Assembly: GCF_000422585.1 (NCBI RefSeq)
Contig: NZ_AUGI01000036.1
Span: forward strand, 1 to 64,000
Origin: Hugenholtzia roseola DSM 9546
GTDB lineage: Bacteria; Bacteroidota; Bacteroidia; Cytophagales; Bernardetiaceae
Direction of reading: 5' to 3'
Length of the DNA: 64,000 nt
The position numbers and the translations under genes are program-made. Each line of letters begins with the position of its first letter. Position 1 is the first letter of the stretch. Positions 36,186-46,500 of this stretch are shown in pieces. The notes under the pieces were generated by a model. It did no database searches. It saw nothing but the letters and a program-made list of their open reading frames with translations, and was not told the DNA's origin.

Positions 36186-38360
36186 CTACTTGTTTTTTGA
36201 AAAATATTTGCCTAAATTTTTACCAAATTCATCTAAGCGGTTTAGATTTTCTTGTAAGGGTTCTAAAATAGGCGGATTTTTCAGGTTCATATAACTTTCA
36301 GCCATCACGCCTGCCTGTATGGGATAGATGAGTGTAAAATTATTATGATTAAAATATTTGTTTAGATAGCTCGGTATTTTGTTCATTTGTGGCGTATAAG
36401 AAGGGTGATTTTTGCGGCTCATGACCACCATCAAATTGTCATTCACTTTTACCTCGCGCGAAATGATGAGAAAATCCTCCCAATCATCAAAAATATGAAA
36501 TTCGAGGTCGATAGGATTTTGGGCTTGTATTTCTTTTAGATAAAAAATTGTATTTTCAGTTGCGTAAAAAACTAATTTTGCACCTGTATTCCTACCAATA
36601 TTCCACAATTTAATAAGCCAAAAAGGAAAACCAATTTCGCGCTCCGCCTTTTCGGGAATGAGGATAATGTGGCGATTGATAGTGGCTAAGGGTTGATGCG
36701 GCTTGTAGATAAGCGTTGTGGTGTTGCACTTGGTTAGGATACCCTCGGTAAGCGTGCCTAAAAAAGAATCAGAAAGGTTACCTTTTCTATGCAAACCAAT
36801 AATCATATCCGTAATTTTATGCTCTTTGATAACGCTGGTAATGGCATTGACGATATTGAGGTCGTATCGCAAAAGTTGCTGGATTTTGATGTCTGTGGCA
36901 GCCCCAACTTCTGTGGCGCGGTCTAAAATCTTGTGCGCATTTTTTTCGGCTTGGCTATCGCCCGTCGTGTTATTGATGACGTTGAGGGCGAAAACGCCAT
37001 CTTTGTTGCGCTTAGATTTGACGGTAATGCTCAAATTGACTAATTCTTCGGCATTTTCGAGGTTTGCAATCGGAATAAGAATACGCTCCTCGCTTTCAGA
37101 TTTGCCCTCGCTATCGGCGGCGGCATCGGCTAAGGCAAGGGCTTGTGCGCCTTGTTGAGAAAGGAAGGAGGCAACGGTACAGGTAATGAGAATCATTAAA
37201 ATTGTACCATTCAAAACACTTTCATTTAATAAGCGAATGGGCTGCCCTGCGGCATCAGTACCCAAAATAATATTGTAGCCAATCAAGACGGCTGCCAAAG
37301 TAGCGGCGGCACGTGCGGCACTCAATCCGAACATGAGTTTGAGTTCGTTTTTATTAAATTTAAAGGCTTTTTGGGTAAAAAAAGCGGCTAAAAATTTAGA
37401 CAACAACGCCACAAAGGTCATCACGCTGGCGACTTTGAGCGTTTCGAGGTCTTTGAAAAAAGCGCGGTAGTCGATGAGCATGCCCACTCCAATCAGAAAA
37501 AAGGGAATGAAAAGGGCATTTCCCACAAATTCAATCCGATTCATCAAAGGCGAAGTGCGCGGAATCAGACGATTCAGTGCCAAGCCTGCCAAAAATGCGC
37601 CGATAATGGCTTCCATACCTGCGGCTTCGGCTAAAAACGCGCCCAAAAAGACCATCGCCAAGACAAAAATATATTGCGAAATACTATCTTCGAAGCGTTT
37701 GAAAAACCACCGCCCGATAAGGGGAAATCCGAGCATCACGATAAGGGCAAAGAGGATAACGGAAATGACCAAGCGTATCCAAAATTCGTTGGTGAGTTGC
37801 CCTGCACTCATGCCTACAATTACTGCCAAGACCAAAAGCGAAAGCGTATCGGTGATAAGCGTTCCAGCAACGGTAATACTGACCGAGCGATTTTTTGATA
37901 CGCCCAGTTTGCTCACCAAAGGATAGGCAATAAGTGTGTGCGAGGCAAGCATGGAAGCAAGCAAAACCGAAGTCATCAGGCTAAAATCGAGCAAATAAAG
38001 CCCTGCTCCTACGCCCAAAATCATGGGCAGCGAAAAAGTCAGGAAGCCAAAAAAAAGACTCTTGCGCCCGTTCTTTTTAAACTCTGCCAAATCTATTTCC
38101 AAGCCTGCCAAAAACATAATGTAGAGCAAGCCTACCGTACCAAAAAGCACAATACTACTATCTCTGCTCATCAAATTTAGCCCATGTGTGCCAATAACCG
38201 CACCTGCCATAATAAGCCCTATCAGGTGTGGAATTTTGAGCTTATTTAAAAGCAAAGGCGAAAAGAGAATGATAAACAAAATTAAAGCAAAAATAAGAAC
38301 AGGATTTTTCAAAGGCAATGAAAAATCGAGTGCATTGAGCAAGAGAGTTGCGGCGTGCAT
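36186..38360 (-). CDS. CPA2-type cation:proton antiporter with C-terminal Usp-like domain
   Basis: 724 residues from the ATG at 38360-38358; the longer TTG frame is not needed. Residues about 1-390 are the Na+/H+ exchanger domain with some 12 membrane segments, including PHLIGLIMAGAVIGTHGL, LIYPLVSKLG-like turns and the core SITVAGTLITDTLSLLVLAVIVG with its Asp. Residues about 420-700 resemble universal stress protein domains (ERILIPIANLENAEELVNL; ITDMIIGLHRKGNLSDSFLGTLTEGIL), suggesting nucleotide or signal control. It probably exports Na+ or K+ in exchange for protons in the inner membrane. Confidence 0.88.
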   Translation of the reverse strand: MHAATLLLNALDFSLPLKNPVLIFALILFIILFSPLLLNKLKIPHLIGLIMAGAVIGTHGLNLMSRDSSIVLFGTVGLLYIMFLAGLEIDLAEFKKNGRKSLFFGFLTFSLPMILGVGAGLYLLDFSLMTSVLLASMLASHTLIAYPLVSKLGVSKNRSVSITVAGTLITDTLSLLVLAVIVGMSAGQLTNEFWIRLVISVILFALIVMLGFPLIGRWFFKRFEDSISQYIFVLAMVFLGAFLAEAAGMEAIIGAFLAGLALNRLIPRTSPLMNRIEFVGNALFIPFFLIGVGMLIDYRAFFKDLETLKVASVMTFVALLSKFLAAFFTQKAFKFNKNELKLMFGLSAARAAATLAAVLIGYNIILGTDAAGQPIRLLNESVLNGTILMILITCTVASFLSQQGAQALALADAAADSEGKSESEERILIPIANLENAEELVNLSITVKSKRNKDGVFALNVINNTTGDSQAEKNAHKILDRATEVGAATDIKIQQLLRYDLNIVNAITSVIKEHKITDMIIGLHRKGNLSDSFLGTLTEGILTKCNTTTLIYKPHQPLATINRHIILIPEKAEREIGFPFWLIKLWNIGRNTGAKLVFYATENTIFYLKEIQAQNPIDLEFHIFDDWEDFLIISREVKVNDNLMVVMSRKNHPSYTPQMNKIPSYLNKYFNHNNFTLIYPIQAGVMAESYMNLKNPPILEPLQENLNRLDEFGKNLGKYFSKNK

Positions 38361-38675
38361 AGTGTCGTTTTTTAGTGTATAATGCGGCTTCAATCGGGTT
38401 TGATTTTCGCAAAAGTAACCCTTTATAGGGGGCGGCTTTCAGAAAAATCACTTTTGGGCTTGTCTTAGACAAAAGCCATTCTTTGTCCCTTTCTAAACCG
38501 AGCTAATCCATAGGCAATACAATAATATGAAAAAAAATTGAACTCTGCCAACTGCTTGCGTATTTTACCGCTTTTCCTACTGCTCTTTTTGGGAAAAATC
38601 CTTTCGCTATTTTAAAAATCTGTATCTTTGCCGTTTGAAAAAAGGCGTTTGCCGCCTACTCGCAGCAACTTATTT
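38361..38675. other. Divergent promoter region, antiporter / obgE
   Basis: 315 bp without a gene. On the minus strand TACTTTTG (38417-38410), and on the plus strand TATCTTTG (38623-38630), fit the -7 box. Neither has a TTG at the ideal distance, so they are weak predictions. Confidence 0.4.
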
Positions 38676-39671
38676 ATGGATACTTCAGAAAATTTTATAG
38701 ATTTTATCAAAATCTATTGCCGTTCAGGAAAAGGCGGCGCAGGCTCGGTACATTTTCGCAGAGAAAAGTTTGTCCCCAATGGCGGTCCCGACGGGGGCGA
38801 CGGGGGAAGGGGCGGACATATTATCGTCAAGGGCAATCCGCACCTCTGGACGCTGCTCCACTTGCGCTATCGCAAGCACATCATGGCAGAAGATGGACAA
38901 AATGGAGGGGCAGCCAAATGTTTTGGCAAACAGGGTAAGGATATAATCGTGGAAGTGCCTATCGGGACACTCATCAAAGATGCCGAAACCGAAGAAGTGT
39001 TGGCAGAAATTATGCACCCCGAACAGGAGGTTGTTATCGTCAAAGGGGGTAGAGGGGGCTTGGGAAATACCCATTTTGCTACCCCTACCACACAGGCACC
39101 GCAGTACGCACAGCCCGGCGAGCCAGCCATAGAAAAGTACATCTACTTCGAGCTTAAAATCTTGGCTGATGTAGGCTTAGTGGGCTTTCCCAATGCAGGG
39201 AAATCTACGCTGCTTTCGGTTATTTCTGCTGCCAAACCCAAAATCGCAGACTATGCCTTTACCACGCTTGCGCCTAATTTGGGCGTAGTGCCGTATCGCG
39301 ACGACCGTTCCTTTGTCGTTGCCGATATTCCCGGTATCATCGAAGGGGCAGCCGAAGGGCGCGGCTTGGGCTTACGCTTTTTGCGTCATATAGAGCGAAA
39401 TTCCATTCTACTTTTTTTAGTGCCTGCTGATGCTAAAAATATACGAAAAGAATACGACATTCTTTTAGACGAACTTCGACGCTATAATCCCGAACTTTTA
39501 GACAAAAAACGGTTCTTGGCTATCTCTAAATCTGACCTCTTAGATGAAGAATTAGAAAAACTCACCAGTGCCGAACTGCCTACCGATTTGCCACACCTTT
39601 TTATTTCTTCGGCGAATATGAAAAATATCCAACTGCTAAAAGATAAACTTTGGGAACTGCTTAACCGATAA
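38676..39671 (+). CDS. obgE: Obg-family GTPase (ribosome assembly)
   Basis: 331 residues from the ATG at 38676. The N-terminal glycine-rich Obg fold has [33 protein letters not shown] and [12 protein letters not shown]. The G domain follows: [11 protein letters not shown], switch [11 protein letters not shown], and SKSDLL for NKxD. There is no C-terminal OCT domain. It binds GDP/GTP and helps assemble the large ribosomal subunit and couple growth to energy state. It heads a short plus-strand segment with the SpoU methyltransferase 138 bp later. Confidence 0.96.
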   Translation: MDTSENFIDFIKIYCRSGKGGAGSVHFRREKFVPNGGPDGGDGGRGGHIIVKGNPHLWTLLHLRYRKHIMAEDGQNGGAAKCFGKQGKDIIVEVPIGTLIKDAETEEVLAEIMHPEQEVVIVKGGRGGLGNTHFATPTTQAPQYAQPGEPAIEKYIYFELKILADVGLVGFPNAGKSTLLSVISAAKPKIADYAFTTLAPNLGVVPYRDDRSFVVADIPGIIEGAAEGRGLGLRFLRHIERNSILLFLVPADAKNIRKEYDILLDELRRYNPELLDKKRFLAISKSDLLDEELEKLTSAELPTDLPHLFISSANMKNIQLLKDKLWELLNR

Positions 39672-39692
39672 CAACAAAAAGAATCGCACTAC

Positions 39693-39729
39693 CCACAATT
39701 AGCAACTCTTAAAAAGTTGTTAGTTGTGG
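39693..39729 (+). terminator. Hairpin after obgE
   Basis: CCACAATTAGCAACT pairs with AGTTGTTAGTTGTGG, with two G-U pairs in RNA. It lacks a clear U-tail, so it may be a stem with another role. Confidence 0.45.
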
Positions 39730-39809
39730 TTGCAAAGGGCGAAGAAATTTTGAGTTGTTTCCCAAAAATAAAAACTTTATAGCTTAATCTAATTTACTAT
39801 TTTTGTGTT

Positions 39810-40352
39810 ATGCTTACAAAATTAGAAACCGAACAGATTGAACGCCTTTCGCCCGCCGACTTTGAACAGGCTGCCAAGTTTCCCGTTGTCGTACTTTTAG
39901 ATAACTTGCGCAGTATGCACAATGTAGGCTCTGCCTTCCGCACCGCCGACGCTTTTGCGATAGAAAAAATCTACCTCTGTGGCATTACGGCGCAGCCCCC
40001 TCATCGCGAAATTGAAAAAACCGCCTTAGGAGCAACCCAAACCGTAAGTTGGGCGCATGTAGGAAATATTACAGAAATTGTAAGCAAATTAAAATTAGAA
40101 GGCTATCAAATTATTGCCATCGAGCAAACCAATCAGAGTGAAGCACTGCAAAATTTCTTTCCCCAAGCCACTCAAAAAATCGCCTATCTCTTTGGAAATG
40201 AGGTCTTCGGACTAAGCGAGGAGGTCTTGCCCTTCGTAGATAAAGCCATAGAAATTCCCCAATTCGGCACCAAGCACTCCCTCAACGTTTCGGTCAGTAT
40301 CGGTATCGTCCTTTGGGACTATGTGAGCAAACAGAAAGGGAAACTGATTTAG
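39810..40352 (+). CDS. SpoU/TrmH-family RNA 2'-O-methyltransferase
   Basis: 180 residues, SPOUT fold. Motif 1 is LLDNLRSMHNVGSAFRTADAF, motif 2 IAYLFGNEVFGLSEEVL, and motif 3 EIPQFGTKHSLNVSVSIGIVLWDY, all as in the family. It methylates a ribose in tRNA or rRNA; the target cannot be read from sequence. The N-terminal extension is only ~25 residues. TATTTTTG lies at 39798-39805, just 4 bp from the ATG, so the transcript may have almost no leader. Confidence 0.92.
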   Translation: MLTKLETEQIERLSPADFEQAAKFPVVVLLDNLRSMHNVGSAFRTADAFAIEKIYLCGITAQPPHREIEKTALGATQTVSWAHVGNITEIVSKLKLEGYQIIAIEQTNQSEALQNFFPQATQKIAYLFGNEVFGLSEEVLPFVDKAIEIPQFGTKHSLNVSVSIGIVLWDYVSKQKGKLI

Positions 40353-40370
40353 GTAAAAAACATACAAATT

Positions 40371-40625
40371 TTATCTTTCTATTTTTAGTACAATTTCAAC
40401 TTTGTCGTTTCCAAAAATATCTGTTTTAAATTTTATAGAGATATTGTAGTGAAAATTATAAAGTTGTTTTAGCTTATCGAGATTTTGCTTTTTTTCAGTG
40501 GCAATTTTGATTTTTCTACGATAGCCATTCAAAGGCATAAAAGCCGTTGGAAAAATACTGATACCTACCCCCATCACAATAAGTGGGACAGTGGAAAAAA
40601 CATAGCTTTCTGCTGCCCTTGTCAT
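40371..40625 (-). CDS. Hypothetical membrane protein, possibly truncated by repeats
   Basis: 84 residues from the ATG at 40625-40623. One hydrophobic segment (YVFSTVPLIVMGVGISIFPTAFMPL) is followed by a basic helix and a strand-rich tail (ISIKFKTDIFGNDKVEIVLKIER). The frame continues upstream into a GGGACAAG palindrome and family A element A4, where only a TTG start exists, so the original N-terminus may have been lost. I do not recognise the family. Confidence 0.4.
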   Translation of the reverse strand: MTRAAESYVFSTVPLIVMGVGISIFPTAFMPLNGYRRKIKIATEKKQNLDKLKQLYNFHYNISIKFKTDIFGNDKVEIVLKIER

Positions 40626-40626
40626 A

Positions 40627-40650
40627 AGGGACAAGATTTGTCTTGTCCCT
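40627..40650. repeat. Family A core palindrome, isolated
   Basis: AGGGACAAGA-TTTG-TCTTGTCCCT, a perfect 10-bp stem, is the same motif as the core of family A. It lies 22 bp outside the left end of copy A4, just upstream of the flanking direct repeat. Confidence 0.6.
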
Positions 40651-40671
40651 ACAAAAAGCAGGGTCAAAATC

Positions 40672-40842
40672 AGTAATGTTAAGTTCTGCAAAAAGCCTTA
40701 TTTTATCAAATTTGACACAAAATAAAATTTGGGCAGCACCCTATTTTTGGGTTTGAAAATCCTTTTTTATTTCAATCTTGCTGCGGACAAGGCAATGCCT
40801 TGTCCCTACATTCGAACCTATTTTTTAGAATTTAACATCACT
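40672..40842 (-). mobile_element. Family A MITE-like element, copy A4
   Basis: 171 bp with ends AGTAATGTTAAGTTCT (40672-40687) and AGAATTTAACATCACT (40827-40842), 14/16 inverted matches. The 12-bp flanks AGGGTCAAAATC (40660-40671) and GGGGTCAAAATC (40843-40854) are direct repeats. The core GGACAAGGCA-A-TGCCTTGTCC is intact. The orientation is opposite to A0 and A5. It is non-coding. Confidence 0.85.
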
Positions 40843-40886
40843 GGGGTCAAAATCGCCCCTACCTGCAAAAAATTAGCCCTTTTTGG

Positions 40887-41897
40887 CTACTCGTCGTCGT
40901 CATCACTCTGATTTTTCTTCGGAATCGCCTCTTCGGGGAAGGCGATAGACTCGCGCATGTGTGTATCTGCCTGAATGTTGCGCATGCGATAGTAGTCCAT
41001 GATGCCCAATTTGCCCTCTCGCAGTGCAAAGGCAATGGATTTGGGAACTTCAGCTTCGGCTTCGATTACTTTGGCGCGTGAGGCTTGTGCCTTCGCTCGC
41101 ATTTCCTGCTCTACCGCTACTGCCATCGCACGTCTTTCTTCGGCTTTCGCCTCTGCCACCTTCAAGTCGGCATTGGCTTGGTCTATTTGTAACTTTGCCC
41201 CGATATTTTCACCTACATCGATATCGGCAATATCGATGGAAAGAATTTCAAAAGCAGTGCCAGCATCTAAGCCTTTTTGTAGAACTAATTTTGAAATTTT
41301 ATCGGGATTTTCTAATACCTCTTTGTGCGAAACCGAAGAACCAATAGAAGTTACAATCCCTTCGCCTACACGCGCTAAGATGGTTTCTTCACCCGAACCG
41401 CCCACTAATTGCGTAATATTAGCACGCACCGTAACCCGCGCCTTCGCAATCAGTTGGATACCGTCTTGCGCCACTGCCGCCACAGCAGGCGTATTGATAA
41501 CTTTGGGATTTACCGAAATTTGAACGGCATCAAAAACATCACGCCCTGCCAAATCTATCGCCGCCGCTTGATTAAAAGAGAGGTCTATGTTTGCTTTTTC
41601 CGCCGAAATCAAAGCCTTAATTACCGAATGTACGCTGCCGCCCGCCATATAATGCGTTTCCAAATCTTGCAACTCCAAATCGCGCAGACCCGCTTTTGTA
41701 GCCACAATCATAGACTCTACTATCACATGCGGCTGCACCCGACGCAAACGCATACCGATAAGGTCGCCCAAACCGACGCGCACGCCCGAAAAAATAGCCG
41801 TTATCCAAAGATTGACAGGAACATAGTAAAAAAGTGCTGCAACCATACCTACCACAACTGCAATGGCAAGCACCGCATAAAAGATTTCCGAAAACAT
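40887..41897 (-). CDS. floA: Flotillin-like protein FloA
   Basis: 336 residues. The N-terminal hydrophobic hairpin ([34 protein letters not shown]) anchors it in the inner membrane. The SPFH domain includes [14 protein letters not shown] and the long block [30 protein letters not shown] heptad-rich EA region (about 225-285, [20 protein letters not shown]) drives oligomerisation. FloA scaffolds membrane microdomains. The NfeD-type partner often encoded next to it is not adjacent here. Confidence 0.95.
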   Translation of the reverse strand: MFSEIFYAVLAIAVVVGMVAALFYYVPVNLWITAIFSGVRVGLGDLIGMRLRRVQPHVIVESMIVATKAGLRDLELQDLETHYMAGGSVHSVIKALISAEKANIDLSFNQAAAIDLAGRDVFDAVQISVNPKVINTPAVAAVAQDGIQLIAKARVTVRANITQLVGGSGEETILARVGEGIVTSIGSSVSHKEVLENPDKISKLVLQKGLDAGTAFEILSIDIADIDVGENIGAKLQIDQANADLKVAEAKAEERRAMAVAVEQEMRAKAQASRAKVIEAEAEVPKSIAFALREGKLGIMDYYRMRNIQADTHMRESIAFPEEAIPKKNQSDDDDE

Positions 41898-42047
41898 AGT
41901 TTTAAATTAAGGGTGAGATGAAAAACAGAAAAGCAAGTCAAAAGCCAAAGGCGAAAATAGGCGTTTGTTCTCAAAAAAACAACCCCCGCCCTCAATTCTT
42001 TCAAAAAAAGCACCCCTTAGAGAAGCTATTTTTACCAAAAACAAAAA

Positions 42048-42071
42048 AGCAAGAGCCTTTTGCCCTTGCTT
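42048..42071 (-). terminator. Terminator of glutathione peroxidase gene
   Basis: On the minus strand AAGCAAGGGC-AAAAG-GCTCTTGCTT, with one mismatch, is followed by TTTTGTTTTT. A typical factor-independent terminator. Confidence 0.75.
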
Positions 42072-42142
42072 CTGGATAGGATTGTTTTTGAAATACTATT
42101 TTTTTGTAGGCTACTAATAAAAATTAGGATTATAGCAAGACC

Positions 42143-42727
42143 CTACAATTTTTCTGCAATCTCCACAGGATTGGTAGAAGAACCAAAAAACTCGACCTTC
42201 GTACCGTCTTCGCTCACCAAATACTTGCAAAAGTTCCATGACGGCGACTCGCCCCCTGCCTTTTCTGCCAACCACTGATAGAGTTCGTGCTGGTCATTGC
42301 CTTTTACCGAAATTTTTTCAAACATCGGAAACGTAACGCCATAGTTGAGCGAACAAAATTGGGCAATTTCCTCGTTCGTACCCGGCTCCTGACCGCCAAA
42401 ATTGTTGGCAGGAAAGCCCAAAATTAGCAACTTATCGCCATATTTTTCATGGACGGCTTGCAAGTCGGCATACTGACCTGTATAGCCACATTTAGAAGCC
42501 ACATTGACAAAAAGGAGCTTTTTACCCTTGTAATCGGCTAAAGAAACCTCTTTGCCTTCTATTGTTTTGACTTTAAAGTCAAATAAATTTTTATCGTTCA
42601 TGGTGTTTTCCGAAGAAGTGTTTGAATTTTTCGAAACAGATTGGCTGTTTGCCTGCGTCGTGCTGCCACAAGCCATCAGACCCAACAAAACAGACAAAAG
42701 AGCAGTATAAGCAAAGAATTTAATCAT
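42143..42727 (-). CDS. Glutathione peroxidase-family lipoprotein
   Basis: 194 residues with a lipoprotein signal (LSVLLGLMAC, Cys20), a linker rich in Ser/Asn, then the thiol peroxidase domain. The active site is VNVASKCGYTGQY (Cys80); the partner Gln is in FGGQEPGTNEEI and the Trp in SPSWNFCKYLV. Bacterial members usually take electrons from thioredoxin rather than glutathione, which I infer here. The lipid anchor places it in the periplasm or at the outer membrane, which is less usual for the family. It has its own terminator. Confidence 0.92.
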   Translation of the reverse strand: MIKFFAYTALLSVLLGLMACGSTTQANSQSVSKNSNTSSENTMNDKNLFDFKVKTIEGKEVSLADYKGKKLLFVNVASKCGYTGQYADLQAVHEKYGDKLLILGFPANNFGGQEPGTNEEIAQFCSLNYGVTFPMFEKISVKGNDQHELYQWLAEKAGGESPSWNFCKYLVSEDGTKVEFFGSSTNPVEIAEKL

Positions 42728-42859
42728 AATGTTTAGTCGTATTTTGAAATAAGGCGCATCATATTAGAAAGTTGGAAAGCAAGCCACCTTGTTTTCCATT
42801 CAAGAGCATAACCCTTTCGAAGTAGCTTTGTTTGTAGAAGTTTGAAAAAAGCCCTGCTT

Positions 42860-43501
42860 TTATGTTTTTCTAAGAATAAAAAACAACTCCTTGCCCGCTC
42901 TGGGTTTGATGCTATTGTAACAAGGTTCTATCTTTTTGATATGAAAATAAGGCGCGAAATAAGTTTCGTACTCCTGCTTACAACCTCCATAGGGTGGGTC
43001 GCCTTCCTTTTTAAGCGGAAAATCAAAAAGCAAGCCTGCTAAAATGCCATTCGGTTTTAAAAGACTCGCCATTTTTTGAACATAATCCTGACGCAAGGTA
43101 GGATTTAAGGCACAAAAAAAAGTTTGCTCAATAATTAAGTCAAAATAATTTTCTTTTTCAAACTTAAAAAAATCACATTCTACCAAATATTTCGCCTCAA
43201 AACTTGGCACACGCGCCTGCAATGCCTGTAAGGGAGCTTGCGCCATATCCACAACCCAAACATTTTGAAAACCAAGACGGTGCAGATATTCCGCCTCATA
43301 GCCGCTGCCAGCCCCCGGCACTAATATCACCATCTGAAAAAAATCGGGGTGCTGCGCCGCCTCTGTCGCAACCAAATTATCGATGTAAGTTTTGAGCGGT
43401 TCTGTAATCGCGCTTGCGTCCCAAGGCGTATCTTGCTGCTGATACCTGCTTTCCCAATAATGGGCATCTAAGGCAGGATTTGAAACGTCATTTGGATTCA
43501 T
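42860..43501 (-). CDS. TPMT-family SAM-dependent methyltransferase
   Basis: 213 residues. It starts YWESRYQQQDTPWDASAITEPL, the tryptophan-rich opening of the thiopurine/thiol methyltransferase family. The SAM-binding motif is ILVPGAGSGYEAEYL, followed by VDMAQAPLQAL and the EQTFFCAL motif. Family members methylate thiols, selenium/tellurium or halide ions; the substrate here is not known. It begins 43 bp after the SNF2 helicase gene in the same direction. Confidence 0.88.
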   Translation of the reverse strand: MNPNDVSNPALDAHYWESRYQQQDTPWDASAITEPLKTYIDNLVATEAAQHPDFFQMVILVPGAGSGYEAEYLHRLGFQNVWVVDMAQAPLQALQARVPSFEAKYLVECDFFKFEKENYFDLIIEQTFFCALNPTLRQDYVQKMASLLKPNGILAGLLFDFPLKKEGDPPYGGCKQEYETYFAPYFHIKKIEPCYNSIKPRAGKELFFILRKT

Positions 43502-43544
43502 TTTGTGTGAAAGTAAAGTAAAATGAAAGATAACTAAAATAAAA

Positions 43545-46500
43545 TTATCGCAACTGAATTAGCTCTAAAATCTGTTCGTTAGAAAGTTCAGTAAGCCAAG
43601 TATCACCTGTTTCTACTGTTAGTTGAGCCAACTCTTTCTTTTTTTCAATCATTTTATCAATTTGTTCCTCTAAGCTATTTTGTACGATAAAACGATGAAC
43701 GAAGACATTTTTTTTCTGTCCGATACGAAAACTTCTATCCGTAGCCTGCGCTTCGACGGCAGGATTCCACCACAAATCGTAATGAATAACCTGATTCGCC
43801 TCTGTAAGATTTAACCCCGTTCCGCCTGCTTTTAAAGAGAGAATAAGGACAGGAATTTGTTTAGTTTCTGAAAATTGTTTCAAAACGGCTTTGCGCTGTT
43901 CCAAATTTAAGCCGCCATGTAAAAAGAGCGGACGGTAGCCCATCTCTGCTTCAATAATGGTTTCTAAAATTTCACCCATTTGTGTAAACTGACTGAAAAT
44001 CAAGGTCTTATCGCCTTGTTTTTCTATTTCTTTGAGCAAATCAATAAGTAGCTGCGTTTTGCCCGAAAGGGCGGCTTCTCTGACATCGTTTTTCAAAAAT
44101 TGGGCAGGGTGATTGCAAATTTGTTTTAGTGAGCCTAATAGCTTTAAAATCAAGCCTTTACGCTGCATACCTTCTGCCTGTGCTAATTGCTCCATTGTTT
44201 GGCTTACCACATTTTGATAGAGAGCTGCTTGCTGTGGCGTGAGGGTACAATAATGATTTTGACTAATTTTTTCGGGCAAATCAGAAATGATATTTTTATC
44301 GGTCTTGACCCTACGCATAACAAAAGGTGATGTAACTTTTTTAAACTTTTCCAATATTTCGTGATTCCGTTCCAATTCGATAGGACGTGCGTAATCGTAA
44401 TAAAACTGATTAAAAGTGCCTAAATATCCTTTAAATACAAAATCAAAAAGACTCCAATATTCGCTCAAACGGTTTTCCACGGGCGTACCACTAAGTGCGA
44501 TTTTCAAGTCCGCAGGAATGGCTTTGAGTGCCTTGCTTTGCGCCGTATCGCTGTTTTTGATTGCTTGCGCCTCATCAATGACCAAAACCGACCATTTTTT
44601 TCCCGCCAAAAGCTCGCCTTCTGTGCGTGCAATGCCATAAGAAGTGAGAAAAATGTCGTACTGCTCGGTAGTATGGGGGAATTTTCGCTGGCTGCCATAA
44701 AAGGTAAAAACTTGCAAGGTAGGTGCAAATTTGATGATTTCTTGCTGCCAATTCGCAAGTAAGGTCGTCGGCAAGACAATAAGAGCAGGTTTTTCTTTTA
44801 AAACTTCTTCTTCTTTTAGCTTTAAAAGAAAAGCAATCGTTTGAAGCGTCTTGCCCAACCCCATGTCGTCTGCCAAGATAGAACCCAAGCCCAAACGCGC
44901 ATTTCTATACAACCAAGCGTAACCTTTTTGCTGATACGGGCGCAAAGTAGCTTGTAAGTTTTGAGGCAAATCTACACTTTTTTCTTCTTTTAAAGGCTGC
45001 AAAAGACGCACGACGGCTTGTTCTAAGGCAATTTCTACGCCTGCCTTTTCGCCTAAAAGTAGGTGTTGCAGGCTTAATTGGGTTTTATTTTTTCGGGTCT
45101 GATGTGCCTGCTCTAAAATTTTGGCTACCTCTTTTTGGTCTATCCACACATATTGATTTTGCAACCAAACCAAACCAGCGGTATTTTCTACCAACTTTTC
45201 AAAACTCTCTACATCGAGCCTTTTATCGCCTAAGGCAATTTCCCACTCGAAGTCTAAGATTTTTTGCACCTGCAAAAGTCCGCCTTTTTCATTTTTTTGA
45301 TTTTTTTTCTTTACAAAAATTTTACCTTTGGGGCGCAATATCTTCTGCAAACTTTTAGGCAGCAAAATTTTGATGCCCAAAAGTTGGAGCAAGGGCAGAG
45401 CCTGCTCGAAAAAAGCCGACACTTCCTCCAAGGTTATCGGGACGGGCGTTTTTTCTTGCGCCTCCAAATAAACTTTAAGGGCAGGCAGATACTCACTTAG
45501 CAAATAGGCATCTTGCCAAAATAAATTGTGTTGATTTTCATACTTTTTTTCACTCAAAAAAGTAGAAAAATCTATTATTTTTTCAGGAGTGTGTAGCAAA
45601 TTTTCTGCCTCTTGTACTGCCTGCTGTGGCTCGTTTCGGACTACAACCTGCAAGGCAACCTCGAAAATTTCGGGCATATCGGGGATTTCGCCAATATAAA
45701 GAAGTGGCTGCAAATCTTTTTTAGAAAGAAATAACTTTTCTAACCAAAGATGAATAAGAATAGGCAAATTCTGCTCACTATACCTTTCAAAAGGCTGCAA
45801 ATCTTTCAACAAAAAAAAGGCGTTCCACTTAGATTTGAACTTTGCAAGCCTTCCAAGATGCGCATGGAGATACCGCTCGATGTAAATCCCTGACAGATAA
45901 GCAATTTTTTCTTGGGCGTTGGTAAAATAATATCGTTTTTTGAGCGAATCTTTCCTATCCTTTGCCTGAAAAAAAAGTAGGTCGTCGGGCGCGTGTGCCG
46001 CCAAAATTTGCATCATTTTTTCCACTTCTACAACAAAATTGGCAGGCTGCCACTGAATAAAATAGCCCTTATGATGGCGCAACATGCGTGGCAGAAAGAG
46101 TCCCTTTTCCAAAATTTGGAGAATAAAAATATGAAAATAATAAAACCACTGCAAGGCAGGACTAAGCGTAGGGATATATTCTATCGGAATTTCATTAAAA
46201 AAATCTATAAAAGGAAGTTCTTTTATCGGTTCTGAATTAGAAAGTTTGGTAGCATTTTTAGTATTACCTTCTTTTCTATCATTTTCTATACTTAGATGCA
46301 GCGTTTTGAGATTTAGAAAGCCATCTACTTCCACTTTTAGCTGCTGCCATTGCTGCGCCAAACGAACTTCCTGCCTTAAATCTTGCTCGGAATTGATGTT
46401 GGAGAGCGTATCAAATTGTGTTTTTTGTATTTCTTTTGTAATGACTTTATATTGTGATATTAAAACTTCTTTAAAATTAGTTTCCGTATCAAAAGGCGGT

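Noticed and set aside
37474-37926. 150-residue plus-strand frame opposite the antiporter
   Set aside because: Shadow of conserved membrane segments; no start context.
41409-41921. 170-residue plus-strand frame opposite floA
   Set aside because: Arg/His/Asn-rich shadow of a well conserved flotillin frame.
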